From: Nocardia inohanensis NBRC 100128 | GTDB lineage: Bacteria > Actinomycetota > Actinomycetes > Mycobacteriales > Mycobacteriaceae | Assembly (NCBI RefSeq): GCF_001612945.1 | Contig: NZ_BDBK01000010.1 | Coordinates: 1 to 64,000 of the forward strand | DNA length: 64,000 bases | Reading direction: 5' to 3' | Shown here: positions 18,446 to 26,963 of the stretch, one piece after another | Position numbering within the stretch: position 1 is the stretch's first letter | Layout: each line of letters begins with the position of its first letter | Program-made: the position numbers and the translations under genes | Notes under the pieces: generated by a model | What the model was told of the DNA's origin: nothing | Database searches by the model: none | Seen by the model: the letters and a program-made list of their open reading frames with translations, nothing else

Positions 18446-18463
18446 CCGTTGCAGCCGCAACGG
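18446..18463. other. Hairpin in the leader of the secreted-protein gene
   Basis: A perfect 7-bp stem, CCGTTGC / GCAACGG, with a 4-base loop lies 42 bp upstream of the start at 18404. It could be an operator or part of the 5' leader. Otherwise the 276 bp between 18405 and 18680 hold no gene I can support. Confidence 0.4.
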
Positions 18464-18680
18464 AACTTTCCAACGCGCAACACTTTATGACGCCGATCAC
18501 GTTCGGGGCTAGTTCCGAGCAGATCGCCAGCTCGACACGCCGTGCCGCGCCGGTACACGCCAGGTGACGCGCCGCCATTGTCATCCAACCCGGCGGTCTG
18601 CGCACAGCGGAGCCGAGAGCGGTGTCGGTCACCCCGCCCGAGCAGGCGATAGCTGTATGCGATTCGGTGATGCGCGCTCG

Positions 18681-18785
18681 CTATCGATCGCGCAGGCCGC
18701 CCGGCAGGGCCGCGGACAGGAATTTGAGCAGATAGGCGATGGCGAAAAGCACCAGCACCGCCAGCGGCTGGATCAGCACGGACAT
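18681..18785 (-). CDS. 34-residue single-pass membrane protein next to slipin
   Basis: ATG 18785 has GAGGA 7 bases upstream and lies 10 bp after the slipin stop. The product is one hydrophobic helix (about residues 3-27) with a short basic tail ending GGLRDR. The ribosome site, spacing and membrane segment make a real microprotein likely. Inference: it joins the slipin in the membrane, as small membrane partners do with other SPFH proteins. Confidence 0.7.
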   Translation of the reverse strand: MSVLIQPLAVLVLFAIAYLLKFLSAALPGGLRDR

Positions 18786-18795
18786 GGTGGCGTCC

Positions 18796-19614
18796 TCATC
18801 TTTCGTCGGGCGTTTTCTCGTCGTCGGGCGCGGCGGCGGCGACGGCGTCGCGCACCGCGGGGTTGTCCAGGAAACGCAGCAGCTCCACCGGGAACGGCAG
18901 CACCAGGGTCGAATTCTTTTCCGCCGCAACCTGGACCACGGTTTCCAGGAAACGCAGTTGCAGCGCGGCCGGCGCCTGCGCCATGCGCGCGCCCGCCTCG
19001 GCGAGCTTCTCCGACGCCTGGAGTTCACCCTCGGCGGAGATGACGCGGGCACGGCGTTCCCGCTCCGCCTCGGCCTGCCGGGACATGGAGCGTTTCATCG
19101 AATCCGGTAGCGCCACATCCTTGATCTCGACGCGATCGATGTGCACGCCCCAGCCCAGGGCCGGATTGTCGATCATCAATTCCAGGCCCTTGTTGAGCTC
19201 TTCGCGATTGGACAGCAGATCGTCGAGTTCGCTCTTGCCGATGATCGAGCGCAGTGAGGTCTGCGCGACCTGACCGACGGCGAACAGATAATTCTCCACC
19301 TCGACGACGGCGCGCACCGGATCGATCACCCGGAAATACACCACCGCGTCCACCCGGACCGTCACATTGTCGCGGGTGATGCCCTCCTGGGCGGGCACCG
19401 GCATGGTGACCACCTGCACGGAGACTTTTTCCATGCGGTCCACGCCGGGAATCAGCATGCGCAGTCCGGGTTCGCGCACCGCTCGCACCCGGCCGAGCCG
19501 GAATACCAGTCCGCGCTCGTATTGGGCGACCACCCGAATCGAAGCCAGCGCCACTACGCCCGCGGTGACCACGAGGAAGGCCAGCACGGCGAGGAGGGCA
19601 AACAGAACGTTCAT
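18796..19614 (-). CDS. Slipin (SPFH/Band 7 stomatin-like membrane protein)
   Basis: The 272-residue protein has an N-terminal membrane helix (residues 4-27), then an SPFH domain starting YERGLVFRLGRVR, with GLRMLIPGVD and the typical EIKDVALPDSMKRSMSRQAEAERERRA transition (split over residues about 180-205) into a helical oligomerisation tail. Slipins form membrane microdomain scaffolds and often work with a membrane protease (NfeD type). No NfeD gene is adjacent; only the 34-residue protein follows. Confidence 0.9.
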   Translation of the reverse strand: MNVLFALLAVLAFLVVTAGVVALASIRVVAQYERGLVFRLGRVRAVREPGLRMLIPGVDRMEKVSVQVVTMPVPAQEGITRDNVTVRVDAVVYFRVIDPVRAVVEVENYLFAVGQVAQTSLRSIIGKSELDDLLSNREELNKGLELMIDNPALGWGVHIDRVEIKDVALPDSMKRSMSRQAEAERERRARVISAEGELQASEKLAEAGARMAQAPAALQLRFLETVVQVAAEKNSTLVLPFPVELLRFLDNPAVRDAVAAAAPDDEKTPDER

Positions 19615-19704
19615 TTGTTCGCTCCGCGAAATTACCGCTGTGTCAGGGACATCCGTCCCCGATCACCATCCATCATGGCACCGCGGCACCCCCGTGGACA
19701 GGGG

Positions 19705-20122
<418 letters not shown>

Positions 20123-20147
20123 GGGCACCAAGGTACCGTAATGCGCC

Positions 20148-21035
20148 ATGGAGCGTGTCGAGGTGGGGTTCTCTTCGGGTAGCGAGCAGTGTGCGGGCTG
20201 GCTGTATCTCCCCGATGGACCGGCTCGCCCGCGGCCGTTGGTGGTCATGGGGCACGGGCTGGGGGCGGATCGCGAAATGGGGTTGGATCGGTATGCGCGG
20301 CGCTTCGCGAACGCGGGGATGGCGGCGCTGGTATTCGACTACCGGCATTTCGGGGCGAGTACGGGTGAACCGCGGCAGTTGATCAATATCGGGCGGCAGC
20401 GCGAGGACTGGCATGCCGCGATCGCGTACGCGCGCACCATCCGGGGTATCGATGCCACCCGAATCGCGCTGTGGGGCAGTTCGTTCGGCGGCGGGCATGT
20501 GCTGTCGGTGGCGCCGGACGACCATTACCTCGCCGCGGTGGTGGCGCAGTGCCCGTTCACCAGCGGCTGGTCCTCGGCCATGGCGAAGGGGCCGATCAGC
20601 CTGACCAAGACCGGCACCATCGCCTTGACCGACCGGGTTTTCGGCTCGCTCTTCGGCCGTCCCATCCACGCCCGGCTGGCCGGTAAGAAACACTCCGCCG
20701 CGTTGATGAGCGCCGCCGACGTGCCCGCCGGATTCGGCCGTCTCGCAGAGGAATCCACGCAGTACCGGCCCAAGGTGCCCGCGCGCATCGGCCTGTCGGC
20801 GCTCTTCGACTCCCCCGCGCGCCGGGTCAAGGACATCAAGGCGCCGGTGTTCTACGCCGTCTGCGATCAGGATTCGGTCGCGCCCGCCGGGCCCACGTTG
20901 AAGGCCGCCGAGCGCACCAAGCACGCGACCGTACGCCGTTATCCCATCGGGCATTTCGACATCTACTTCGACGACTGGTTCGAGAAGGCCGTCCACGACC
21001 AGATCGAGTTTCTCACCGCCACTTTGCGGCCCTGA
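20148..21035 (+). CDS. Alpha/beta hydrolase
   Basis: The 295-residue protein has MGHGLGADREMGLDRYA, FDYRHFGAS and the nucleophile GSSFGGGH (about Ser109). CDQDSVAP and IGHFDIY complete the triad. It resembles dienelactone hydrolase or acetyl-xylan-esterase-like hydrolases of unknown substrate. Its stop is 3 bp from the convergent RNase H/CobC gene, and its start region overlaps the rnpB promoter. Confidence 0.85.
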   Translation: MERVEVGFSSGSEQCAGWLYLPDGPARPRPLVVMGHGLGADREMGLDRYARRFANAGMAALVFDYRHFGASTGEPRQLINIGRQREDWHAAIAYARTIRGIDATRIALWGSSFGGGHVLSVAPDDHYLAAVVAQCPFTSGWSSAMAKGPISLTKTGTIALTDRVFGSLFGRPIHARLAGKKHSAALMSAADVPAGFGRLAEESTQYRPKVPARIGLSALFDSPARRVKDIKAPVFYAVCDQDSVAPAGPTLKAAERTKHATVRRYPIGHFDIYFDDWFEKAVHDQIEFLTATLRP

Positions 21036-21038
21036 GGA

Positions 21039-22292
21039 TTACAGGTACGAGGTGTCGTTGACCAAGCGGACCGACGAGCCGCCGTCGGGATAGAACTCGG
21101 CGATGGACAGCGACGCCAAGTCCAAGTGCAGGCGATACAGCAGCGACGGCCCGACACCCAGGGCCAGTTGCAGCAGCGTCTTGATCGGCGTGACATGGCT
21201 CACCACAAGCACATTCGCGCCCGGGTACAACGCCACCAGATCGCGGCGCACCCCCTCGATCCGCTCCCGCACCTGATCGAAGCTCTCCCCGCCCGGCGCG
21301 GGCAGCGACGGATCCCCCAGCCACCGTGAATGCAGCTCCGGATCCTGCTGTTGCGCCTCGGCGAACGTAAGCCCTTCCCACGCACCGAAATCGGTCTCGA
21401 TCAACCCCTCGAGCACCCGTACCGGCACCCCCAGCGCCCGCCCGGCCGCCTCCGCCGTCTCCTTCGCGCGCCCCAACGGCGAACACACGATCGCCGCGAT
21501 ATCCCCCTTGGCCGCAAGGCTTTCCGCCGCCCGCGCCGCCTGCTCCCGCCCCAGCGCCGTCAACGCCGGATTCCCCCGCCCCGAATACCGCCGCTGCACC
21601 GACAATTCCGTCTGCCCGTGCCGCAGCAACAGCAACCTGGTCGGCCGCCCCACCGCCCCGGTCCACCCCGGCGCGGCGGAGGCTGCCACGCCGCCGCCTT
21701 CGGAACCGCTGATGCCCTCCGGCGCCGCCGCGGCATCCGGGCCGGCGCCTGCGGCGAGATCGACGACCGGCACCGGTGCCGCGTCGAATACGGCGGTTCG
21801 GACCTGGTCCGGGTCCGGCCGTCCGGCGGTGGGTGCGGGCACGGCCGATCCCGTGTGCAGCGCGTCGCGGACTTCGTCGACCAGATGGGCGTCGTCCATG
21901 GCTTCGTTCGCCAGTTTGTCGGCGTGCGAATTCTGTTTGCGGGGAATCCATTCGAAGGTGACGCGGTCGAAGCCGGCGACCAGCTGCCGGGCGCGTTCCG
22001 CCAGCGGGATCATGGCCGGGTGTTTGACCTGCCAGCGGCCGGACATCTGCTCGACGACGAGTTTGGAGTCCATGCGGGCGGCGACTTCGCGGGCGCCGAG
22101 TTCGGCGGCGGCTTCCAGACCGGCGATCAAGCCGCGGTATTCGGCGACATTGTTGGTGGCGACGCCGAGGAATTCCTTGCGTTCGGCCAGCACGGCCAGG
22201 CGGCCGCTGTCCCACACCACCGCGCCGTATCCGGCGGGGCCGGGATTGCCGCGCGATCCACCGTCGGCTTCGACGATCACCTTGTCCACCAC
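21039..22292 (-). CDS. Bifunctional RNase HI / histidine phosphatase (Rv2228c-like)
   Basis: This is a fusion of two enzymes. Residues 1-135 form RNase H type I, which cuts RNA in RNA-DNA hybrids, with the acidic residues in VEADGGSRGNP, NNVAEYRGL and MDSKLV. After an Ala/Pro-rich linker, residues about 215-417 form a histidine phosphatase (RLLLLRHGQTELSVQRR; later VVSHVTPIK). In M. tuberculosis Rv2228c the second domain acts in cobalamin synthesis as alpha-ribazole phosphatase. Tandem GTG codons at 22292 and 22289 are possible starts, with GGAGG about 11 bases upstream. Confidence 0.94.
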   Translation of the reverse strand: MVDKVIVEADGGSRGNPGPAGYGAVVWDSGRLAVLAERKEFLGVATNNVAEYRGLIAGLEAAAELGAREVAARMDSKLVVEQMSGRWQVKHPAMIPLAERARQLVAGFDRVTFEWIPRKQNSHADKLANEAMDDAHLVDEVRDALHTGSAVPAPTAGRPDPDQVRTAVFDAAPVPVVDLAAGAGPDAAAAPEGISGSEGGGVAASAAPGWTGAVGRPTRLLLLRHGQTELSVQRRYSGRGNPALTALGREQAARAAESLAAKGDIAAIVCSPLGRAKETAEAAGRALGVPVRVLEGLIETDFGAWEGLTFAEAQQQDPELHSRWLGDPSLPAPGGESFDQVRERIEGVRRDLVALYPGANVLVVSHVTPIKTLLQLALGVGPSLLYRLHLDLASLSIAEFYPDGGSSVRLVNDTSYL

Positions 22293-22314
22293 CGCAGTTC
22301 ACCCTCCAGGCATG

Positions 22315-22340
22315 GAAAACGGCCCGCGGTCACGGGCCGT
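22315..22340 (-). terminator. Intrinsic terminator downstream of the zinc-ribbon gene
   Basis: On the minus strand the 8-bp stem ACGGCCCG / CGGGCCGT with a 6-base loop is followed by TTTTCC. It lies 35 bp after the stop of the zinc-ribbon gene and just before the RNase H/CobC start. Confidence 0.7.
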
Positions 22341-22374
22341 CATCGGCGTTCACCCGCGCAGCGCGGGCGGCTTG

Positions 22375-23112
22375 CTACAGTCCCGACTGCTTGGTGCGCA
22401 CCAGGATCGCGCTGCATTCGGGGCAGCGCACGACCACGTCGGGGGCGGTCTGGGTGATGCGCGAGATCTCCCCGCGATCGAGCTCGATGCGGCAGGCTCC
22501 GCAGCGGCGCGCCTGCAACAGCGCCGCGCCGACCCCGTACTGGGTGCGCTGCTTGTCGTAGGCGGCGAGCAGGTCGGCCGGGAACAGGCGGGTCAGCGCC
22601 TGCCGGTCGGATTCGCAACGCTGCTGTGCCACATCGAGATCGGCGACGGCGGCGTCGCGGCGGCGTTCGGCATCCACCAGATCGGTCTCGGCGCGATCCA
22701 GGTTCGCACCCGCGTGATCGTGGTCGGCGGCCGCGGCCTCACGCCGCTCCATCACCTCGATCAGATCGTCTTCCAGGACCTTGCGGCGCCGCTCCAGGCT
22801 GCCCAGCTCGTGCTGCAATTCCGAGAGCTGCTTGGCGTTCACCGCACCGGCGCTCAGCAGCCCGCGGTCACGTTCCTCACGCTTGCGGACGGCGTCGATC
22901 TCGCCTTCCAGCTTGCGGATATCGCGATCCAGGTCATCGATGAGGATCTCGACCTTGACGGCGGCGTCCTTACGCGTGGTCCGCTCCGCCTCCAGATCCG
23001 TCACCTGCTGCTGCTCCGGCAGCACCTTGCGGCGATGCCCGATCCGCGTCAACTCGGCGTCGACAGCGGCGAGGTCGAGCAGCTTGGACTGGATCGATGG
23101 TTCGGCATTCAA
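22375..23112 (-). CDS. Coiled-coil zinc-ribbon protein (Rv2229c-like)
   Basis: The product has a long coiled coil (residues about 10-180, rich in Glu, Arg and Leu) followed by a zinc ribbon with CGAC and CPEC pairs. Members are thought to bind nucleic acid. A TTG start at 23112 with AGGAG 10 bases upstream gives 245 residues, the length I recall for M. tuberculosis Rv2229c. The frame stays open to ATG 23196, but that extension is glycine-rich and has no ribosome site. The place between RNase H/CobC and NIF3 is as in M. tuberculosis, but an OsmC gene has been inserted between this gene and NIF3. Confidence 0.87.
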   Translation of the reverse strand: MNAEPSIQSKLLDLAAVDAELTRIGHRRKVLPEQQQVTDLEAERTTRKDAAVKVEILIDDLDRDIRKLEGEIDAVRKREERDRGLLSAGAVNAKQLSELQHELGSLERRRKVLEDDLIEVMERREAAAADHDHAGANLDRAETDLVDAERRRDAAVADLDVAQQRCESDRQALTRLFPADLLAAYDKQRTQYGVGAALLQARRCGACRIELDRGEISRITQTAPDVVVRCPECSAILVRTKQSGL

Positions 23113-23279
23113 CGCGGAAGGTCTCCTGGACGCTATGGACGGTTCAAGACTCCCACCGTACCCGCCTCCGGGCCCCGCAATACCCAACCCCGGCACAACC
23201 AGCGGTTTTACTCGCGAGCATGGCTGTGACGGGCTGATTTTCCGGGGACATCACCGGCCGCGTGTGAGATGGTCGGTGG

Positions 23280-23723
23280 ATGGCTGAACATGTGTACGAG
23301 GTCTCGGTCACCTGGTCGGGTGCGACCACCGGCTACCGCGACTACTCCCGCAATCACCTGCTGCACGCCGCGGGACGGCCCAGCCTGGAGGCGAGCGCGG
23401 ACCCCGTGGTCGGCCGCGGCGATCGCACCCGCTGGAATCCGGAGCAGCTGCTGGTCGCCTCGCTCTCCGACTGCCACATGCTCTGGTATCTCCACCTGTG
23501 CGTGGAGGCCGGAGTCGTAGTCACCGAATACCGCGACGATGCCGTGGGCGTCATGGATGAGGAACGCTTCCAGCACGTCACACTGCGGCCGCACGTCACC
23601 GTCACCGAACCGCACATGGTGGATGCGGCGCAGCAACTGCACGCCGAAGCACATAAGAAGTGCTTCATCGCGAATTCCGTGAACTTCCCCGTAGCCCACG
23701 AGTCAACCGTCACCGCAGCCTGA
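23280..23723 (+). CDS. OsmC family peroxiredoxin-like protein
   Basis: The 147-residue protein carries the two family cysteines, in SLSDCHMLWY (about residue 63) and HKKCFIANSVN (about residue 127), which reduce organic peroxides in OsmC/Ohr proteins. WNPEQLLVASL is the usual conserved segment. The pattern fits the OsmC-like subgroup rather than strict Ohr. Its strand is opposite to the flanking Rv2229c- and NIF3-like genes, consistent with an insertion into that block. The stop codon abuts a family 2 repeat. Confidence 0.9.
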   Translation: MAEHVYEVSVTWSGATTGYRDYSRNHLLHAAGRPSLEASADPVVGRGDRTRWNPEQLLVASLSDCHMLWYLHLCVEAGVVVTEYRDDAVGVMDEERFQHVTLRPHVTVTEPHMVDAAQQLHAEAHKKCFIANSVNFPVAHESTVTAA

Positions 23724-23802
23724 TTGGAGTTTTGCTCCACTTTCACGGCCTGTTCGTCAGTTTTCCGACCGAATCGGGCTCGAAGTGGAGCAAAACTCCG
23801 AT
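23722..23802. repeat. Palindromic repeat, family 2, copy 2
   Basis: The end hairpins GGAGTTTTGCTCC (23726-23738) and GGAGCAAAACTCC (23787-23799) enclose an interior that matches the reverse complement of the copy at 6876-6957. As in that copy, the stop codon of the upstream gene reads straight into the element (TGATTGGAG), and a convergent gene ends a few bases beyond. Confidence 0.85.
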
Positions 23803-23808
23803 GCTTCG

Positions 23809-24936
23809 TCAGCCCTCCCCCGCACCGATCGTCCACGGATCGGTGCGCAGCGCCGACACCCGCGTCTCCACACCCGGCAGCGCGGCGCGCACCACCCCCT
23901 CCGCCTGTGCGCACCAGGGGAATTCGGTCGCCCAATGGGCGGCGTCGATCAGTGCGGGGCCGCCGGCGCGCAGGTGCTCGTCGGCGGGGTGGTGGCGCAG
24001 GTCGGAGGTGACGTACGCGTCCACGCCGAGGCGGGCGACCTTGCCGAGGTACGAGTCACCCGCGCCGCCGCATACGGCGACCGTGCGAATGATGCGGTCC
24101 GGGTCGCCGGCGGCGCGGACGCCCCAGGTGGTGGTGGGCAGCCCCTTGCGGACGCGGGCGGTGAACTCGCGCAACGATTCCGGGGCGGGGAGTTCGCCGA
24201 CGCGGCCGATGCCCAAGCCGGAGGGCAGCGGCGCTTGTTCGGTGACGTGGTAGGCGGGGACCTCGTAGGGGTGCGCGTCGCGCAGTGCGGCCAGGACGGC
24301 GGCCCGGCGTGAGGGCGGGGCGACGACTTCGATGCGGTCCTCCGCCAGCTGCCGCAATTCGCCGATCGCGCCGAGTGCCGGGTTCGCGCCGTCGAGCGGG
24401 CGGTACTGCCCGGTGCCCGACACTTGCCACGCGCTGTCCGAGTAGTTCCCGGCCGTCCCGGCGCTGGCGGCGAACAGCGCGGTCAGTACCGCTTCGGTGT
24501 GGGTGCGCGGCACCAGCACCACCCAATTGTCCAGCGGCGTCAACGGTTTCGGGTCCAGTGGGCCGGTGACGGTCAGCCCGATGGCCTGTGCCAGCGCATC
24601 CGAGACGCCCGGGTCGGCCGAGTCCGCGTTGGTGTGTGCCGTGAACAGCGCGCACCCCGAACGGATCAGCTTGTGCACCAACGCACCCTTGGGCGTGGAC
24701 GCCGCCACCGTATCCACCCCGCGCAGCAGCAGCGGGTGATGCACCACCAATGCCTGTGCGCCCCAGCCGATCGCTTCGTCGACCACGGCCGATGTGGCGT
24801 CGACCGCGAACAGCACCCGGGATACCGCATCATCCGGGTCGCCGGCCACCAGGCCGACCGAATCCCACGACTCGGCCAGTCGCGGCGGGTATGCCGCGTC
24901 CAGCGCCGAGATCAGCTCCGCCAACCGCACCGTCAC
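23809..24936 (-). CDS. NIF3/DUF34 family metal-binding protein (Rv2230c-like)
   Basis: The 375-residue protein has the NIF3 metal ligands in VHHPLLLRG, the FTAHTNAD strand and the C-terminal HWATEFP segment, with the PII-like insert typical of long bacterial forms in the middle. The family is often linked to GTP cyclohydrolase-like or metal-chaperone roles, but its function is not settled. A strong GGAGGAGG lies 4 bases before GTG 24936, so this start is preferred over ATG 24966. The position matches Rv2230c. Confidence 0.92.
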   Translation of the reverse strand: MTVRLAELISALDAAYPPRLAESWDSVGLVAGDPDDAVSRVLFAVDATSAVVDEAIGWGAQALVVHHPLLLRGVDTVAASTPKGALVHKLIRSGCALFTAHTNADSADPGVSDALAQAIGLTVTGPLDPKPLTPLDNWVVLVPRTHTEAVLTALFAASAGTAGNYSDSAWQVSGTGQYRPLDGANPALGAIGELRQLAEDRIEVVAPPSRRAAVLAALRDAHPYEVPAYHVTEQAPLPSGLGIGRVGELPAPESLREFTARVRKGLPTTTWGVRAAGDPDRIIRTVAVCGGAGDSYLGKVARLGVDAYVTSDLRHHPADEHLRAGGPALIDAAHWATEFPWCAQAEGVVRAALPGVETRVSALRTDPWTIGAGEG

Positions 24937-24993
24937 CGAACCTCCTCCACACGTCACCGTCATCATCGGCGCCGCACGCCGAAAATTACGTTC

Positions 24994-26418
24994 TCACAAT
25001 CCGATCTCGCGGATCGCCGCGACCAGCCGATCCACCCGCGCGGGTTCCCGCACCGCCAGCCGCAGCTGCCCGGCTTCGGCACCGGGGAAGGTATCTCCCC
25101 GTCGCACCGCGATCCCCATGTCCGCGAGCCGCTTCCGCAGCAGTTCCGCATCGGGAACGCGGATCCACAGGAACGGTCCGGCCGCCGGTTCGTGCACCTC
25201 GACCCCGAGTTCGCGCAAGCGCGGAATCATCGCATCGCGATGCGCGGCAATGACTTCCGCCTTCCGCTGCGCTTCGGCCACCGCACGCGGCTCCGCCGTG
25301 GCGGCGATCGCCTCCAATTGCAGTGTGCTCAAAGGCCAATGCGGCCGGCCGTGATTCAACCGCGCCAGCACCTCCGGCGCGCCGAGCGCATACCCGCACC
25401 GCAACCCGGCCAGCGCCCACGTCTTGGTGAGGCTGCGGAAGACCAGCAGATCGGGAAAGTCCTTGCCGGACATTGTCTCCGGCTCCCCCGCCACCGCATC
25501 GGTGAACGCTTCGTCCACCACCACGATCCGCCCGGGCCGCCGCAGTGCCAGCAACGCCACCGCCGGATGCAGCACCGAGGTGGGATTGGTCGGATTCCCC
25601 ACCACCACCAGATCCGCGTCCTCCGGCATCAGTGCTGGGTCGAGCGTGTACGGCGGCTCCAACACCACCCGCGTCACCGGCACCCCACCTTCACGCAAGG
25701 CCAGCTCGGGTTCGGTGAACGACGGATGGATCACCGCCGCCAGCTTCGCCCCCAATCGCGGCAACATGGCGAACCCCTCCGCCACCCCCGCCAGCAACAG
25801 CACCTCCTCGGCCCGCCGCCCGTGCCGAGCCGCCACCACTTCCCGGACTGCCCGCTCCTCACCCGCATCCGGGTACCGCCCCAAGTCCCCCAGCCGGGCA
25901 CTCAGCCGCTCCTGCAACCAGTCCGGCGGCGCATCGCCCTGCACGTTCACCGCGAAATCGACCATCCCCGGCCGCGTCTCGACATCCCCGTGATGCCGCA
26001 GCTTCTCCCGGTCAACGCCGTGTCCGGCACCGCCGGAACCGTGCCCAGCCGCCTCGGCGACATGCGAATCACCTGGAACCGGTGCCATGCTGACTCGACC
26101 GCCGGATGAGGCGGCTTGGGTACCGGCCACGGACCCATCACCGTCGGTCGCAGTCACCGCAGCAACGGACGCAGCTGCCGCGTCGTCGACGACCGCAGGT
26201 GCGTCAACGTCCGCGGGTGCGTCAACGTCCGCAGGTGCGTCAATGACCGCGCGTGCGTCGAACGCATACCCAACCGGCACCGCCTCGACTTCCGCGCCCG
26301 GACTTGATTCGGCGCTACCGCCTCGTGGTGCGGGTGCGGGGTCCCCCGGTATCCGCCCGGCCGTGTGGGCCGCCGGTTCGGGCGCGGCGGGGTCGGGGTG
26401 GTGGGTGTCCTGCGGCAC
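24994..26418 (-). CDS. cobC: PLP-dependent aminotransferase, CobC-like (Rv2231c-like)
   Basis: This resembles the histidinol-phosphate-type aminotransferase annotated as CobC in M. tuberculosis (L-threonine-phosphate decarboxylase type, giving the aminopropanol arm of cobalamin). The fold starts near VDFAVNVQG. VVGNPTNPTS binds the cofactor and FRSLTKTWALAGLRCGY carries the PLP lysine. About 140 residues of Ala-rich, low-complexity sequence precede it, including an 18-bp tandem repeat. The start is uncertain: GTG 26418 avoids overlap with the divergent ptpA, ATG 26493 would overlap its first codons, and ATG 26088 would remove most of the extension. Confidence 0.85.
   Translation of the reverse strand: MPQDTHHPDPAAPEPAAHTAGRIPGDPAPAPRGGSAESSPGAEVEAVPVGYAFDARAVIDAPADVDAPADVDAPAVVDDAAAASVAAVTATDGDGSVAGTQAASSGGRVSMAPVPGDSHVAEAAGHGSGGAGHGVDREKLRHHGDVETRPGMVDFAVNVQGDAPPDWLQERLSARLGDLGRYPDAGEERAVREVVAARHGRRAEEVLLLAGVAEGFAMLPRLGAKLAAVIHPSFTEPELALREGGVPVTRVVLEPPYTLDPALMPEDADLVVVGNPTNPTSVLHPAVALLALRRPGRIVVVDEAFTDAVAGEPETMSGKDFPDLLVFRSLTKTWALAGLRCGYALGAPEVLARLNHGRPHWPLSTLQLEAIAATAEPRAVAEAQRKAEVIAAHRDAMIPRLRELGVEVHEPAAGPFLWIRVPDAELLRKRLADMGIAVRRGDTFPGAEAGQLRLAVREPARVDRLVAAIREIGL
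26192..26263. repeat. 18-bp tandem repeat inside the CobC-like gene
   Basis: Four units of 18 bp (GGTGCGTCAACGTCCGC-like, 26192-26209 and on) encode a six-residue APADVD-type repeat on the minus strand. Copy number may vary between strains. Confidence 0.75.
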
Positions 26419-26462
26419 AGCAGTCCACCCTACGTGGCCGGGTTCGGGGCGGACCGGACAGA

Positions 26463-26963
26463 ATGGCTGTCGTGGGCGAGCTGCATGTGACATTCATCTG
26501 CACCGGGAACATCTGTCGATCCCCGATGGCGGAGAAGATCTTCGCCGCGCATCTGGAGCGGGCCGGGCTGGCGGATCGGGTGCGGGTGAGCAGTGCCGGG
26601 ACCGGTGGCTGGCATGTGGGTGACGACGCCGATCCGCGGACTACCCGGGAGTTGCGGGAGCACGGGTATCCGGTCGGGCATGTCGCCGCCGTGGTGGGGG
26701 CCGAGCATTTGAGTGCGGATCTGCTGGTCGCGCTGGATGCCGGGCACGAGCGTGAGCTGGGGGAACTGGGGGTGCCGTCGGAGCGTCGGATGCTGCTGCG
26801 GGATTTCGATCCGCAAGCGGACAGCATCAGCGTGCCCGACCCGTACTACGGCGACCAGTCGGATTTCGTGTTGGTGCGGGAGCAGATCGAGGCCGCGGTG
26901 CCGGGGCTGTTGAACTGGGTGCGGGAGCAGCTCGGCGAATCGCCCGAGAGCGATCGCGCATGA
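26463..26963 (+). CDS. ptpA: Low-molecular-weight protein tyrosine phosphatase
   Basis: The 166-residue cytosolic phosphatase removes phosphate from tyrosine; in M. tuberculosis the homologue is secreted into macrophages and blocks phagosome maturation. The P-loop is CTGNICRS (Cys13-Arg19) and the general acid lies in VPDPYYGD. Length and sequence match PtpA (163 aa) closely. The kinase gene ptkA, next to ptpA in M. tuberculosis, is absent here. It overlaps the SURF1 gene by ATGA. Confidence 0.95.
   Translation: MAVVGELHVTFICTGNICRSPMAEKIFAAHLERAGLADRVRVSSAGTGGWHVGDDADPRTTRELREHGYPVGHVAAVVGAEHLSADLLVALDAGHERELGELGVPSERRMLLRDFDPQADSISVPDPYYGDQSDFVLVREQIEAAVPGLLNWVREQLGESPESDRA

Noticed and set aside
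18405..18632. Small minus-strand frame upstream of the secreted-protein gene
   Set aside because: No ribosome site, no signal or motif, and it contains the leader hairpin of the downstream gene.
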